A program made the position numbers and the translations under genes. A model generated the notes under the pieces. That model was not told the origin of the DNA. It searched no databases and worked only from the letters and a program-made list of their open reading frames with translations. A stretch of 64,000 nucleotides of DNA from CAZKVJ01 sp964556225 (lineage in GTDB: Bacteria > Actinomycetota > Acidimicrobiia > Acidimicrobiales > Ilumatobacteraceae): positions 62,001 to 126,000 of the forward strand of contig CAZKVJ010000003.1 of NCBI GenBank assembly GCA_964556225.1. The letters are read 5' to 3'. Below, piece by piece: positions 43,346 through 51,942 of the stretch; position 1 is the stretch's first letter; the number at the start of each line of letters is the position of its first letter.

Positions 43346-43371
43346 GCTACCCATGGTCCTACCAAGGTAGC
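43346..43371 (-). promoter_or_regulatory. Candidate mazEF operator with CTACC half-sites
   Basis: GCTACC (43346-43351) pairs with GGTAGC (43366-43371), and within it CTACC-AA-GGTAG (43359-43370) is a perfect 12-bp palindrome. Three CTACC-type half-sites in 26 bases, nine bases upstream of the mazE start, fit cooperative binding by a ribbon-helix-helix antitoxin. Confidence 0.6.
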
Positions 43372-43390
43372 AAACTGCCCTCCGTACTGC

Positions 43391-43423
43391 TTGCGTGGCG
43401 ATGTTCTGTCAGTAAGATTGTCA
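43391..43423 (+). promoter_or_regulatory. Promoter of the tetR-metallohydrolase pair with direct repeats
   Basis: TTGCGT (43391-43396), 16 bases, TAAGAT (43413-43418) is a plausible promoter with a 30-base leader and a GGGAGGGGG ribosome site. Two TGTCA repeats (43407-43411 and 43419-43423) flank the -10, possible half-sites for the regulator. Confidence 0.45.
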
Positions 43424-43451
43424 ATTGTTGCACCGGGACCGGGAGGGGGAC

Positions 43452-44081
43452 ATGACGTCGAATGCCGCCGTCGCCACCGACGGGCGCGCCGCCCGGCGTG
43501 ACCGAAACCGGGCGGCCGTGATCGACGCCGTGGTCGAGGCGTTCACCGAGGGGACGCTCGAGCCGGATCCCGACGACGTGGCCGCTCGGTGCGGGCTCTC
43601 ACCCCGTTCCGTGTACCGGTACTTCGACGACCGCGAGTCCCTCCTCCGAGCCGCCATCGACCAGACCTTCGAGCGGGTCCGGCCGCTCACCGCCATCGAG
43701 CGCATCGGTGAGGGACCGCTCGAGGAGCGCATCTCGCGCTTCGTGGCGGCCCGCCTGCGGCTCTACGAGGCCGTCGCCCCCACCGCCCGGGCCGCCCGGC
43801 GCCGGGCCGCCACCAGCGACATCGTCCGGGCCCAAGTCGAGCGCACCCGCCGCGGCCTTCGCGAGCAGGTGGAGCACCACTTCGCTCGCGAGCTGCGCGC
43901 GCTGCCGGCCCGCCCGCGCCGGGCGGTCACCGCCGCCGTCGATGGCCTGTGCCAGTTCGAGGGCCTCGACCACTACCGGGTGCACCTCGGGTACGCGAGC
44001 AGCGAGACGCGCGTGCTGCTCGCCGACGCCCTCACCCGCCTGCTGACTCCACCGAACGAGAGGACCCTGTCGTCGACATGA
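43452..44081 (+). CDS. TetR-family transcriptional regulator
   Basis: Regulator of 209 residues with an N-terminal helix-turn-helix (RAAVIDAVVEAFTEGTL, DVAARCGLSPRSVYRYFDDR) and a variable C-terminal domain. GGGAGGGGG immediately upstream sets ATG 43452. It overlaps the metallo-hydrolase gene by 4 bp (ATGA), so it probably controls that enzyme. No close relation to the TetR genes at 21720, 49954 or 50542. Confidence 0.9.
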   Translation: MTSNAAVATDGRAARRDRNRAAVIDAVVEAFTEGTLEPDPDDVAARCGLSPRSVYRYFDDRESLLRAAIDQTFERVRPLTAIERIGEGPLEERISRFVAARLRLYEAVAPTARAARRRAATSDIVRAQVERTRRGLREQVEHHFARELRALPARPRRAVTAAVDGLCQFEGLDHYRVHLGYASSETRVLLADALTRLLTPPNERTLSST

Positions 44082-44953
44082 GCATCACGATCACCCTGCT
44101 GGGCACCGGCAGCCCCATGCCGAACCCCGACCGCGCCGGACCGGCCACCCTCATCACCGCGGAGGACGGCGCCGACGCCGAGCACTACCTCGTCGATGCC
44201 GGCCGTGGGGTGCTCATGCGCCTCGCCGCGCTCGGGCTCGGCGCCCCGAACCTGTCGGCCGTGCTGCTGACCCATCTCCACAGCGACCACCTCACCGACC
44301 TGAACGACGTCATCACGACCCGCTGGGTCATGACGTTCGAGCCGGCCCCACTCACGGTCGTCGGCCCGGTCGGGACGCGGCGCGTGATCGAGCACCTCCT
44401 GGCGTCCCTCGAGCCCGACATCGCCTACCGGATCGCGCACCACGCCGACCTCGAGGCTCCGCCGCAGGTCGACGTGATCGAGGTCGAGCACGGGCCGGTC
44501 GGGCTGCCGGGCCGCACCGTGATCCGGTGCGCGCCGACGGACCACCGCCCGGTGGAGCCCAGCGTCGGGTTCCGCTTCGAGGTTGGCGATGTGGCCGTGG
44601 TCGCGGCCGGCGACACGGTGCCGTGTGCAGGGCTCGACGAGCTGTGCGCCGGCGCCGACGCGATCGTCCACACCGTCATCCGCAAGGACGTCATCGCCAA
44701 CCTGCCGATGCAGCGGATCCGTGACACCCTCGACTACCACTCGTCGCCCGAGGAAGCAGCCCAGACGGCGGCTCGGGCGGGGGCCCGCACGCTGGTGCTG
44801 ACGCACTACGTCCCGGCGATCCCGGTCGGCGGCGACGGGGCGGACTGGCGCTCGCGGGCCGCCGAGCACTTCCCCGGCACGATCGAGCTCGGCGACGACC
44901 TCCACCGGGTCGTCGTCGCCCCCGTCTCCCGACCCGACGCGCAGGAGGGCTGA
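44078..44953 (+). CDS. MBL-fold metallohydrolase (RNase Z/arylsulfatase-like)
   Basis: Metallo-beta-lactamase-fold hydrolase of 291 residues. It opens with the RNase Z-like ITLLGTGSPMPNPDRAG. The first metal motif HxHxDH is THLHSDHLTD; further ligands lie in VAAGDTVPC and VLTHYVPA. Lack of a signal peptide and the TetR coupling suggest a catabolic hydrolase (lactone, sulfate ester or thioester) more than tRNA maturation. The substrate cannot be read. Confidence 0.87.
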   Translation: MSITITLLGTGSPMPNPDRAGPATLITAEDGADAEHYLVDAGRGVLMRLAALGLGAPNLSAVLLTHLHSDHLTDLNDVITTRWVMTFEPAPLTVVGPVGTRRVIEHLLASLEPDIAYRIAHHADLEAPPQVDVIEVEHGPVGLPGRTVIRCAPTDHRPVEPSVGFRFEVGDVAVVAAGDTVPCAGLDELCAGADAIVHTVIRKDVIANLPMQRIRDTLDYHSSPEEAAQTAARAGARTLVLTHYVPAIPVGGDGADWRSRAAEHFPGTIELGDDLHRVVVAPVSRPDAQEG

Positions 44954-45148
44954 CATGGACGTCGTGCGCACCCCCGACGGATCCCGCCCGCCTCGCCTGC
45001 GCCTTGTCAGCGCGCATCTCCGCTCTGAGCGCGTGAGATCGCACGCAAAACACCGACGAACGCTGGCACCGGTCCACGAAGGTTAACGATGACTCGCAAC
45101 AGGCAGTCGCATTGTGCCTGGTAGCGGCAGTTCACGGAGCCAGTCCGC

Positions 45149-45176
45149 TTGACAGGGTGTGAACCGCGAATAGCAT
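45149..45176 (+). promoter_or_regulatory. Promoter with GTGAAC motif upstream of the binding protein
   Basis: TTGACA (45149-45154), 16 bases, TAGCAT (45171-45176) is the best promoter match in the window. GTGAAC (45159-45164) lies exactly six bases before the -10, as at 49928, 51943 and 54877. An inverted copy GTTCAC is upstream at 45130-45135. The remaining 195 bases after the metallohydrolase hold no convincing gene. Confidence 0.65.
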
Positions 45177-45205
45177 CGACGCGGGATCCGACGAGGGGGG
45201 AAGCC

Positions 45206-46492
45206 ATGCGTGGGTCGAAGAGCTGGTTGGGGGTCGTGGTCGCGGGAGCACTGCTCGTCACTGCGTGCGGCGGTGATGACGACGACGCGTCGTCCACGCC
45301 CACAGAGGGCACGGAGGCGCCAGTGTCCACGGAGGCGCCGGAGTCGACCGAAGCGCCCGAGCCCACCGAAGCCGCCGAGGAGACCACCACCACCGTCGAG
45401 CTCACCGGAGAGCCGGTGAAGATCTTCGTCCTGTACGAGGGGTCGGGCGCCGTCGCCACGCCTGAGGTGCCCGACGGAGCCATCGCCGCCGCCGAGGCGC
45501 TCAACCGCAGCGGCGGTCTCGACGGCTCGCCGATCGAGATCGTCGAGTGCGATCTCGCCAACGACCCCAACACCGCACGCGAGTGCGGCCAGCAGGCCAT
45601 CGACGAAGGTGCGGTCGCGGTCGTCGGACCGGTGAGCGCCAACTCGGGCGAGTTCCTGCCGCTGCTCGAGGCGGCACAGATCCCCGTGGTCGGCAACGTG
45701 CCGGCCTCGGCCGCCGACTTCAGCTCGGCTGCGTCGTTCCCGCTCTACGGCGGGATCGTCACGGCCTCCGCCGGGCTCGCCGACGTGCTCGCGTCCGACG
45801 CCGGTGCCACGAAGATCTCGCTCGCCCGCATCGACCTGGCTGCCGCGGCGGCGATCGCCATCTACGCCAACATGGCGCTCGCCCGGAGCGGCCTCGCCGT
45901 CGGCAACGACGTGAGCATCCCGGTCGGGGCGCCGGACATGGCCACCTACGTAGCGGCCGCCCTCGAGGGCGGGACGGATGGGGTTCTGGTCGGCCTCAGC
46001 GGCCAGGACGCCACGAACTTCATCATCCAGCTGCGCCAGACCGCCCCCGACGTGCCCATCTCGGCCACCACCACCGAGTTCGCCTCGGTGGTGGAGGCGC
46101 TCGGCGACGCCGCCGACGGCATCTACGTGACCGGGTTCTTCGACGACGCCACCTCCAACCCGGAGGGCTGGGAGCAGTACGTGTCCGACATGGAAGCGGC
46201 CGGCTTCGACGACCTCAGCGGCTTCCGCACGAACTCGTACTCGGCGGTGCAGCTCGTTGCCGAGGTGCTCGGCGGGCTCGATGACAAGACCGGCCCGGCG
46301 CTGTACGCCGCACTGCCGACCGTCGACGGGATCGACCTGCCACTGCTGCCGCCCATCCAGTTCGTCAAGGGTGGTGTGGGCGGCGTCCCGCGGCTGTTCA
46401 ACCCCTGCGGGCTGTACCGCCAGCTCCAAGACGGTGAGTTCGTCACCCTGAGCGACGGGTTCTTCGACATGCTCACCGGCGAGCCCTGCTGA
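45206..46492 (+). CDS. Branched-chain-type ABC transporter binding lipoprotein
   Basis: Periplasmic-binding-fold type I protein of 428 residues. The lipoprotein signal ends in LLVTACGG, then a repetitive Glu/Pro/Thr linker (STEAPESTEAPEPTEA) of about 40 residues spaces the domain from the membrane. The mature part has GAIAAAEALNRSGGLDG, AVAVVGPVSANSG and GVLVGLSGQDATNF, as in LivK/Peripla_BP_6 proteins. GGGGGG-AAG precedes the ATG. It is followed 25 bases on by the fused permease-ATPase, so together they form a two-gene importer. Ligand unknown. Confidence 0.92.
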   Translation: MRGSKSWLGVVVAGALLVTACGGDDDDASSTPTEGTEAPVSTEAPESTEAPEPTEAAEETTTTVELTGEPVKIFVLYEGSGAVATPEVPDGAIAAAEALNRSGGLDGSPIEIVECDLANDPNTARECGQQAIDEGAVAVVGPVSANSGEFLPLLEAAQIPVVGNVPASAADFSSAASFPLYGGIVTASAGLADVLASDAGATKISLARIDLAAAAAIAIYANMALARSGLAVGNDVSIPVGAPDMATYVAAALEGGTDGVLVGLSGQDATNFIIQLRQTAPDVPISATTTEFASVVEALGDAADGIYVTGFFDDATSNPEGWEQYVSDMEAAGFDDLSGFRTNSYSAVQLVAEVLGGLDDKTGPALYAALPTVDGIDLPLLPPIQFVKGGVGGVPRLFNPCGLYRQLQDGEFVTLSDGFFDMLTGEPC

Positions 46493-46517
46493 CCCACGAG
46501 GGCGCCGGCGCGAGACC

Positions 46518-49500
46518 GTGGACCTGATCCGCTTCGGCATCCTGGGTCTCGGCGCCGGCGCCATCTATGCGATCACCGGTCAAGGGATCGTCCTCGTCTA
46601 CCGCGGCTCGGGGGTGGTGAACTTCGCCCAGGGCGCGTTCGGGATGATGGGCGCCTTCTGGTTCTACTTGTGGCGCGACGCCGGGATGGCGACTCCGCTG
46701 GCGCTCGTGCTCGCCCTCGGCGCCGGGGCGGCGATGGGGGCGGCGACCCACCTGCTCGTGATGCGCCCGCTGCGTGACGCACCGGCGATCGCCCGGCTCA
46801 TCGCGACGCTCGGGCTGCTCACGTTCGGGCTGGCGTTCGGTCTGGAGCGCTGGGGTGACACCCCCCGGCTCGTCGCCAAGCTGCTCCCCACGGATGCCGT
46901 GGACCTCGGCGCCGACATCATCATCGGACGGGACCGCTTCGCGCTGCTGGCGATCGCCGTCGGGACCAGCGTCGCGCTCATGGCGCTGTATCGCTGGACC
47001 AGGTTCGGGCTGGCGACGACGGCCGTCGCCGAGGACCGGCGGGTCACGGCCATCTTCGGCGTGTCGCCGGATGCCGTCGCCACCGGCAACTGGGCGCTCG
47101 GCACCGCGCTGGCCGTCGCTGGGGCGATCCTGGTCGTGAACGTGACCGGCCTCCAGGTGGTGAGCCTCACGCTCCTCGTGATCCCGGGCCTGGCGGCGGC
47201 GCTGGTGGGCGGGTTCCGGTCGTTCCCGCTCACGCTGCTCGGGGGGCTCCTGATCGGGGTGCTCGAGTCCGAGGTCGCCTACCTCCAGACGAAGGTGTCG
47301 GACCCGTCCGCCCTGCAAGGTTGGACGCGGGCCGTGCCGTTCGCCGTCATCATCGTCGTGCTCGTGGTGGGTGGTCGGTACCTGCCGCTGCGCACCGAGC
47401 GCATCGAACGAGCGCCGACCATCGGCACGGGGCGGATCGCGCCGCTGCGGACCGCGCTGGTCGTGATCGCCGCGGTCGCACTCGTGTCGACCGTCGCCTC
47501 GGAGCGCCTCGTCGAGGCGGCAACGACCACGGCCACGGTGTCGATCGTGGTGCTCTCGCTCACCGTCGTCACGGGCTACGCAGGTCAGATCTCGCTCGCT
47601 CAGTTCGCACTGGCGGGGACCGGCGGGTGGATTGCGGCGAAGCTCGTGGTGGACCACGGTGCGTCGTTCGCCGTGGCCGCGATCGCCGGGGTGGCGCTGA
47701 CGATCCCGATCGGCGTCGCCGTCGGCCTGCCCGCCCTCCGGACGCGTGGCGTGAACCTCGCCGTCGTCACCATCGGTCTGGCCCTCGTGCTCGAGAGCCT
47801 GGTGCTCAACAACTCGAAGCGCACCGGCGGCATCACCGGCATGCAGATCGGCTCCCCGGAGCTGTTCGGCCTCGACCTCGACACCACGCAGCACCCGGAG
47901 CGCTATGCCGTGCTCACCATTCTGGTCCTCGCGGTGGTCGGCGTGGTGGTGGCCAACGTGCGGCGGGGCCGGGTCGGCCGGCGGCTCGTGGCCGTCCGCA
48001 CCAACGAGCGCGCCGCCGCTGCCCTCGGGATCAGCGTGTTCGGGGCCAAGCTCTACGCGTTCGGCCTGGGCGCCGGCATCGCCGCCGTTGGCGGGGTCCT
48101 CATGATCTTCCGGCGGCCGACCGCGGTGTTCTACCCGGCGTTCTCGGTCTTCGAGTCCATCCTGGTCATCGTGTACGGCGTCATCGGCGGCATCGGCTAC
48201 GTCGGTGGGGCGGTCCTCGGCGGGGCGCTGGCGCCGGGCGGGCTCCTCGTCGCCGCCGGCGGGGACCTGCTCGACAGCGCCACCCTCGTCTCGCTGCTCC
48301 TCGGGCTGCTCCTCCTCGCCGTCCTGGTGCTGCGACCGGACGGGCTGGCCAGCCTGCCGTGGCCGGGCCGCCGCTGGCGCGACACGAGGACGCAGGTGCT
48401 CGAACCCGTCAGCCGTCCGGAGATCGCCCCGCAGGGTCTCGAGGTGGAGCGCCTCAGCGTGCGCTTCGGCGGCGTACGAGCCGTCGACGACGTGTCGTTC
48501 ACGGTGGCGCCGGGCGAGGTCGTCGGGCTCATCGGGCCCAACGGAGCCGGGAAGTCGACCGTCATCGACGCGATCACCGGGTTCAACCGGCCCGCCGGCG
48601 AGGTGCGCCTGGGCGGCAACAGCATCCTCCGCTGGTCGGCCCGCCGCCGCGCCGTGGCCGGGTTGGGTCGCTCGTTCCAGCACCTCGAGCTGTTCGACAC
48701 GATGACGGTGCGGGAGAACCTTCTCGCCGCCTGCGAGCGCCGAGACCGGCGCGCCTACCTGACCAACCTCCTGTGGCCCGGTCGGCCCCGCCTCGGTGCC
48801 GCAGCGGTGGCGGCGGTCGAGGAGTTCGGCCTCGCCGCCGACCTCGACCGGCGCCCACCGGAGCTGTCGTACGGTCGGCGCCGGCTGGTGTCCCTCGCCC
48901 GCGCCGTGGCGACCGAGCCCTCGGTCCTCCTGCTCGACGAGCCCGCCGCCGGCCTCTCCAGCCGGGACTCCGCCGAGCTGGGTGTGCTGCTGCGGCGCCT
49001 GGCGCGCGACTGGGGGATCGCCGTGCTGCTCGTCGAGCACGACGTGGCACTGGTGCTCGAGACGTGCGACCGGATCGTCGTCCTCGACGCCGGGGTCAAG
49101 ATCGCGGAGGGTCCACCGGACGCCATCCGCACCGATCCGGGCGTCGTGGCGGCCTACCTCGGGGACGAGTCTGGTGGCGGCGACGCCGGCGGCGCGGCGG
49201 GGTCGGCGCCACGGGCCACCCCGGTCGGAGCCGTCGTCGCCGCCCGAGAGCTCGACGCCGGCTACGGACAGCTCGCTGCCGTGCGAGGACTCGACCTGGG
49301 CGTGGCCGCCGGCGAGATCGTCGCCCTGCTCGGGGCGAACGGCGCCGGCAAGACGACGACCCTGCTGACCCTGGCGGGCGACCTCCCACCGCTCGGCGGT
49401 GAGGTGGTCGTGGACGGTCGACCGACCCGCCAGCCGCTCCACCGGCGGGCCAACCGTGGTACGTCACTCGTGCCGGAGGACAAGGCGGTGATCCGCCCGC

Positions 49501-49907
49501 TCACGGCAGCGGAGAACCTCCGCCTGGCCCGGGTCGAACGGGCGACGGCCCTCGCCCTGTTCCCAGAGCTCGAGCGCTGCCTCGACCGCAAGGTCGCCCT
49601 CCTGTCGGGCGGTGAGCAGCAGATGCTCTCGCTCGCCATCGCCCTCGGTCGCCGCCCGCGCCTGGTGCTGGCCGACGAGCTGTCGCTCGGGCTGGCACCG
49701 ATCATCGTCGAGCGCCTGCTCGGTGCCCTGCGCGCAGCCGCCGACGAGGGCGCCGCCGTGCTGGTGGTGGAGCAGCAGGTCCGCCGGGTCCTTTCCGTGG
49801 CCGATCGAGCCGTGGTGCTGCAGCGTGGGCAGGTGGTCCTCACGGGCAGCGCCGACGAGCTGCGCGACGGCCCCGAGCGCCTCGAGGCCGCATACCTGCA
49901 CGGGTGA
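46518..49907 (+). CDS. Single-chain LivH-LivM-LivG-LivF ABC importer
   Basis: One 1129-residue polypeptide holding both permeases and both ATPases of a branched-chain-type importer, in the order LivH (about 1-290: IYAITGQGIVLVYRGSGVVN), LivM (about 310-615: SLTVVTGYAGQISLAQFALA, RLVAVRTNERAAAALGIS), LivG (about 640-880: Walker A GPNGAGKST near 672, LSYGRRRLVSLARA near 780, LLLDEPAAGLSS), a Gly/Ala-rich linker of about 25 residues, and LivF (about 905-1129: Walker A GANGAGKTT near 940, LSGGEQQMLSLA near 1029, ADELSLGLAP). No stop or frameshift interrupts it. GTG start at 46518, 25 bases after the binding protein. Standard systems use four genes. Confidence 0.92.
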   Translation: MDLIRFGILGLGAGAIYAITGQGIVLVYRGSGVVNFAQGAFGMMGAFWFYLWRDAGMATPLALVLALGAGAAMGAATHLLVMRPLRDAPAIARLIATLGLLTFGLAFGLERWGDTPRLVAKLLPTDAVDLGADIIIGRDRFALLAIAVGTSVALMALYRWTRFGLATTAVAEDRRVTAIFGVSPDAVATGNWALGTALAVAGAILVVNVTGLQVVSLTLLVIPGLAAALVGGFRSFPLTLLGGLLIGVLESEVAYLQTKVSDPSALQGWTRAVPFAVIIVVLVVGGRYLPLRTERIERAPTIGTGRIAPLRTALVVIAAVALVSTVASERLVEAATTTATVSIVVLSLTVVTGYAGQISLAQFALAGTGGWIAAKLVVDHGASFAVAAIAGVALTIPIGVAVGLPALRTRGVNLAVVTIGLALVLESLVLNNSKRTGGITGMQIGSPELFGLDLDTTQHPERYAVLTILVLAVVGVVVANVRRGRVGRRLVAVRTNERAAAALGISVFGAKLYAFGLGAGIAAVGGVLMIFRRPTAVFYPAFSVFESILVIVYGVIGGIGYVGGAVLGGALAPGGLLVAAGGDLLDSATLVSLLLGLLLLAVLVLRPDGLASLPWPGRRWRDTRTQVLEPVSRPEIAPQGLEVERLSVRFGGVRAVDDVSFTVAPGEVVGLIGPNGAGKSTVIDAITGFNRPAGEVRLGGNSILRWSARRRAVAGLGRSFQHLELFDTMTVRENLLAACERRDRRAYLTNLLWPGRPRLGAAAVAAVEEFGLAADLDRRPPELSYGRRRLVSLARAVATEPSVLLLDEPAAGLSSRDSAELGVLLRRLARDWGIAVLLVEHDVALVLETCDRIVVLDAGVKIAEGPPDAIRTDPGVVAAYLGDESGGGDAGGAAGSAPRATPVGAVVAARELDAGYGQLAAVRGLDLGVAAGEIVALLGANGAGKTTTLLTLAGDLPPLGGEVVVDGRPTRQPLHRRANRGTSLVPEDKAVIRPLTAAENLRLARVERATALALFPELERCLDRKVALLSGGEQQMLSLAIALGRRPRLVLADELSLGLAPIIVERLLGALRAAADEGAAVLVVEQQVRRVLSVADRAVVLQRGQVVLTGSADELRDGPERLEAAYLHG

Positions 49908-49927
49908 GCCGCTCCCAGCGGTGTGGC

Positions 49928-49945
49928 GTGAACGACAGGTAACCT
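49928..49945 (+). promoter_or_regulatory. GTGAAC-N6-TAnnnT leaderless promoter of tetR
   Basis: GTGAAC (49928-49933), six bases, TAACCT (49940-49945), eight bases, ATG 49954. Inside it GTGAAC-N4-GGTAAC is a near direct repeat with a 10-bp period, and CAGGT-A-ACCTG a small palindrome. The match to sites at 45159, 51943 and 54877 suggests self-regulation by this TetR. Confidence 0.65.
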
Positions 49946-49953
49946 GGCCGGCC

Positions 49954-50538
49954 ATGGTCACCGCTCGGAGGAAGCGCCGCCCCCAGCGACGCGACGAGAT
50001 CCTGGCGGCAGCGGTGACGCTGTTCCACGAGCGCGGGTACGAGGCCACGGGCATCGACGACATCGGTGAGGCGGCGAGCATCTCGGGCCCAGCGGTGTAC
50101 CGGCACTTCAGGTCCAAGCGCGAGATCCTCGACATCCTGCTGCGCGACCGCGGTGAGACGGCGCTGGCGGAGGCCCAGGCGATCGTCGGTTCGGCCCGCG
50201 ACGCCACCGAGGCGCTCGACGGGCTCATCGACCACTATGCCCGCGCGATCGTCGACAACCCGAGCCTCACGGTGGTCACGCTCTACGAGCGACGCACGCT
50301 CGACCCCGAGATCCGCGCGCTCATCGACCGCCTCGAACGGAGGTACATCGAGGAGTGGGTGCATGCCGTCGCCCAGAGCCGAGCGGACCTCTCCGACACC
50401 GAGGTGCGCATCACCGTGCACGCCGTGCTGGGGATGGGCGTGGCGATCGCCAACTACGACAGCGGGCTGCCCAAGGAGCGCCTGGCCGGCCTCGTCGCGG
50501 CGATGATGAGGGCCGGACTGGGCCGAGCGGCGCGCTGA
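49954..50538 (+). CDS. TetR-family regulator (paralogue A)
   Basis: Regulator of 194 residues. DNA-binding part RRDEILAAAVTLFHERGYEA, TGIDDIGEAASISGPAVYRH; the C-terminal half includes YIEEWVHAVAQSRADLSD. It is clearly paralogous to the convergent TetR at 50542 over its whole length. The GTGAAC-N6-TAnnnT site in front of it also precedes three other genes of the region, making this protein or its paralogue the best candidate regulator of that group. The fold is typical of TetR proteins that sense acyl-CoAs. Confidence 0.92.
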   Translation: MVTARRKRRPQRRDEILAAAVTLFHERGYEATGIDDIGEAASISGPAVYRHFRSKREILDILLRDRGETALAEAQAIVGSARDATEALDGLIDHYARAIVDNPSLTVVTLYERRTLDPEIRALIDRLERRYIEEWVHAVAQSRADLSDTEVRITVHAVLGMGVAIANYDSGLPKERLAGLVAAMMRAGLGRAAR

Positions 50539-50541
50539 ACG

Positions 50542-51147
50542 TCAGGCGGTGGTCGGTGCGGTCTCGGCCATGACCCGCATCGCCAGGTCCGTCAGGAGCT
50601 CCACGAGGCGCGCCTCGTCGAGGCCGCTGTCGGGTCGCACGGCGAAGGGAGCGGCCACACCGAGCACGCCGTGGACGATCACTCGAAGGTCGGCATCGGA
50701 CAGCTCGGGGCGAACCTGGGCGAGGGCGTGCACCCACTCCTCGACGTGGAGCCGGTGCGCTCGGCGCAGCGTGCGGGCGTCGTCAGGATCGAGGTGGCGT
50801 TGCTCGCGCACGACCACGGTCCAGGCGGCGCGGTCGGCCAGCACGGCTCGCACCATGTTGTCGACGAGGCCCCGGAGCACGACCCACCCGTCGTCGGAGC
50901 TGCCGACCACCTCGGCGACGCCGGCCACCACCCGTGAGATCGCCCGGTTGACGACCTCTTCGAGGACCTGGCTCTTCGTGGCGAAGTGGCGGTACACGCC
51001 TGGGCCGCTGATCCCTGCCGCCTCGCCGATCTCGTCGATCCCGGTGGCCGAGTAGCCGCGCTCGGAGAACAGCTCGGCGGCCGCCGCGAGGATCACCTCG
51101 CGGCGGTTCCCCCTGGCACCGTTGGGCTGCGGACCGCTCGTGCTCAC
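50542..51147 (-). CDS. TetR-family regulator (paralogue B)
   Basis: Regulator of 201 residues sharing with paralogue A the stretches FSERGYSATGIDEIGEAAGI, SGPGVYRHF and VEEWVHALAQVRPELSD, and the ending with DSGL-x3-RL. The two stops are only three bases apart. GTG start at 51147 overlaps the enoyl-CoA hydratase stop by 4 bp (GTGA), so it is co-transcribed with that hydratase from the GTGAAC-containing region at 51943. A duplicated pair of regulators may respond to different acyl-CoAs or act on overlapping sites. Confidence 0.92.
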   Translation of the reverse strand: MSTSGPQPNGARGNRREVILAAAAELFSERGYSATGIDEIGEAAGISGPGVYRHFATKSQVLEEVVNRAISRVVAGVAEVVGSSDDGWVVLRGLVDNMVRAVLADRAAWTVVVREQRHLDPDDARTLRRAHRLHVEEWVHALAQVRPELSDADLRVIVHGVLGVAAPFAVRPDSGLDEARLVELLTDLAMRVMAETAPTTA

Positions 51148-51932
51148 CCGAACTCCGGGGGGCGCTTAGCGAGGAAGGCGGCGATCCCCTCCGCCGCGTC
51201 GGCGGTGCCGGCGGCCGCCGCCAGCGTCGCCGACTCGACCTCGAGCTGGTGCTCCAGTGCCCGGCCGAGACTCGCTCGGAGCAACGCCTTGGTCGCACCG
51301 AGCGCACCGGCGGGGCCCCGAGCAAGCTCGGTGACGACAGCCTCGGTCTCGGCGTCGAGGTCGTCGTCGGCCACGACGCGGCTCACGAGGCCGATCCGCT
51401 CGGCCTCGGTGGCGTCGAGCACCCGGTTCGTGAGGGCGAGGTCCATCGCCCGGTGCAGCCCGATGTGACGGGGCAGGTACCAGGTGCCGGAGCCGTCCGG
51501 CGTGAGGCCCACCTTGCTGTAGGCGAGGACGAAGCGCGCCGACGCACCGGCGATGACGATGTCGGCTGATGCGGCGATGCTGAAACCCGCCCCCGCTGCG
51601 CTGCCCTGCACCGCGGCCACCACGGGCGCCGTCAGGCGGGCGAGGCGCGCCAGGGCGACGTGCAGGTGGGCCGTCACCTCGGTGAGGTGGGTGGGGAGGT
51701 CGGACTCGGCGCTGAACGCCTTGAGGTCGCCGCCGACGCAGAAGCGGGCGCCGCGTCCTCGCAGGACCACCACGCGAAGATCCCGGCGGTTCGCCCACTC
51801 GGCGGTGACGTCGGCCAGCGCGCGGGCGAGGGGCAGGTCGATGGCGTTGCCGGTGTCGGGGCGGTCGAGGGTGAGACGGCCGATGCCGTCGGTGACGATG
51901 GCGTGCACCGGCGGGTCCGACATGGTCGTCAT
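51144..51932 (-). CDS. Enoyl-CoA hydratase/isomerase
   Basis: Crotonase-fold enzyme of 262 residues from ATG 51932 (ATG 51923 and 51950 are also in frame; 51950 would lie inside the GTGAAC motif). LTLDRPDTGNAIDLPLARAL, the oxyanion-hole segment GRGARFCVGGDLKAF and VQGSAAGAGFSIAASADIVI are clear. At the place of the second catalytic glutamate of mitochondrial hydratase the sequence has SKVGLTPDGSGTWY, where Asp/Gly replace the Glu, so it may be an isomerase-type member. Beta-oxidation step of the local CoA pathway. Confidence 0.87.
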   Translation of the reverse strand: MTTMSDPPVHAIVTDGIGRLTLDRPDTGNAIDLPLARALADVTAEWANRRDLRVVVLRGRGARFCVGGDLKAFSAESDLPTHLTEVTAHLHVALARLARLTAPVVAAVQGSAAGAGFSIAASADIVIAGASARFVLAYSKVGLTPDGSGTWYLPRHIGLHRAMDLALTNRVLDATEAERIGLVSRVVADDDLDAETEAVVTELARGPAGALGATKALLRASLGRALEHQLEVESATLAAAAGTADAAEGIAAFLAKRPPEFG

Positions 51933-51942
51933 GATAGGCAAT

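Noticed and set aside
45290..45390. Tandem repeats in the binding-protein gene as a possible repeat array
   Set aside because: They encode a Thr-Glu-Ala-Pro linker after the lipoprotein cysteine; an ordinary spacer, not a CRISPR or mobile repeat.
46473..49442. A 989-codon open frame on the minus strand, antisense to the fused Liv gene
   Set aside because: Its translation is Arg/Glu/His-rich with no domain motif; it is the mirror of codon bias in the high-GC plus-strand gene.
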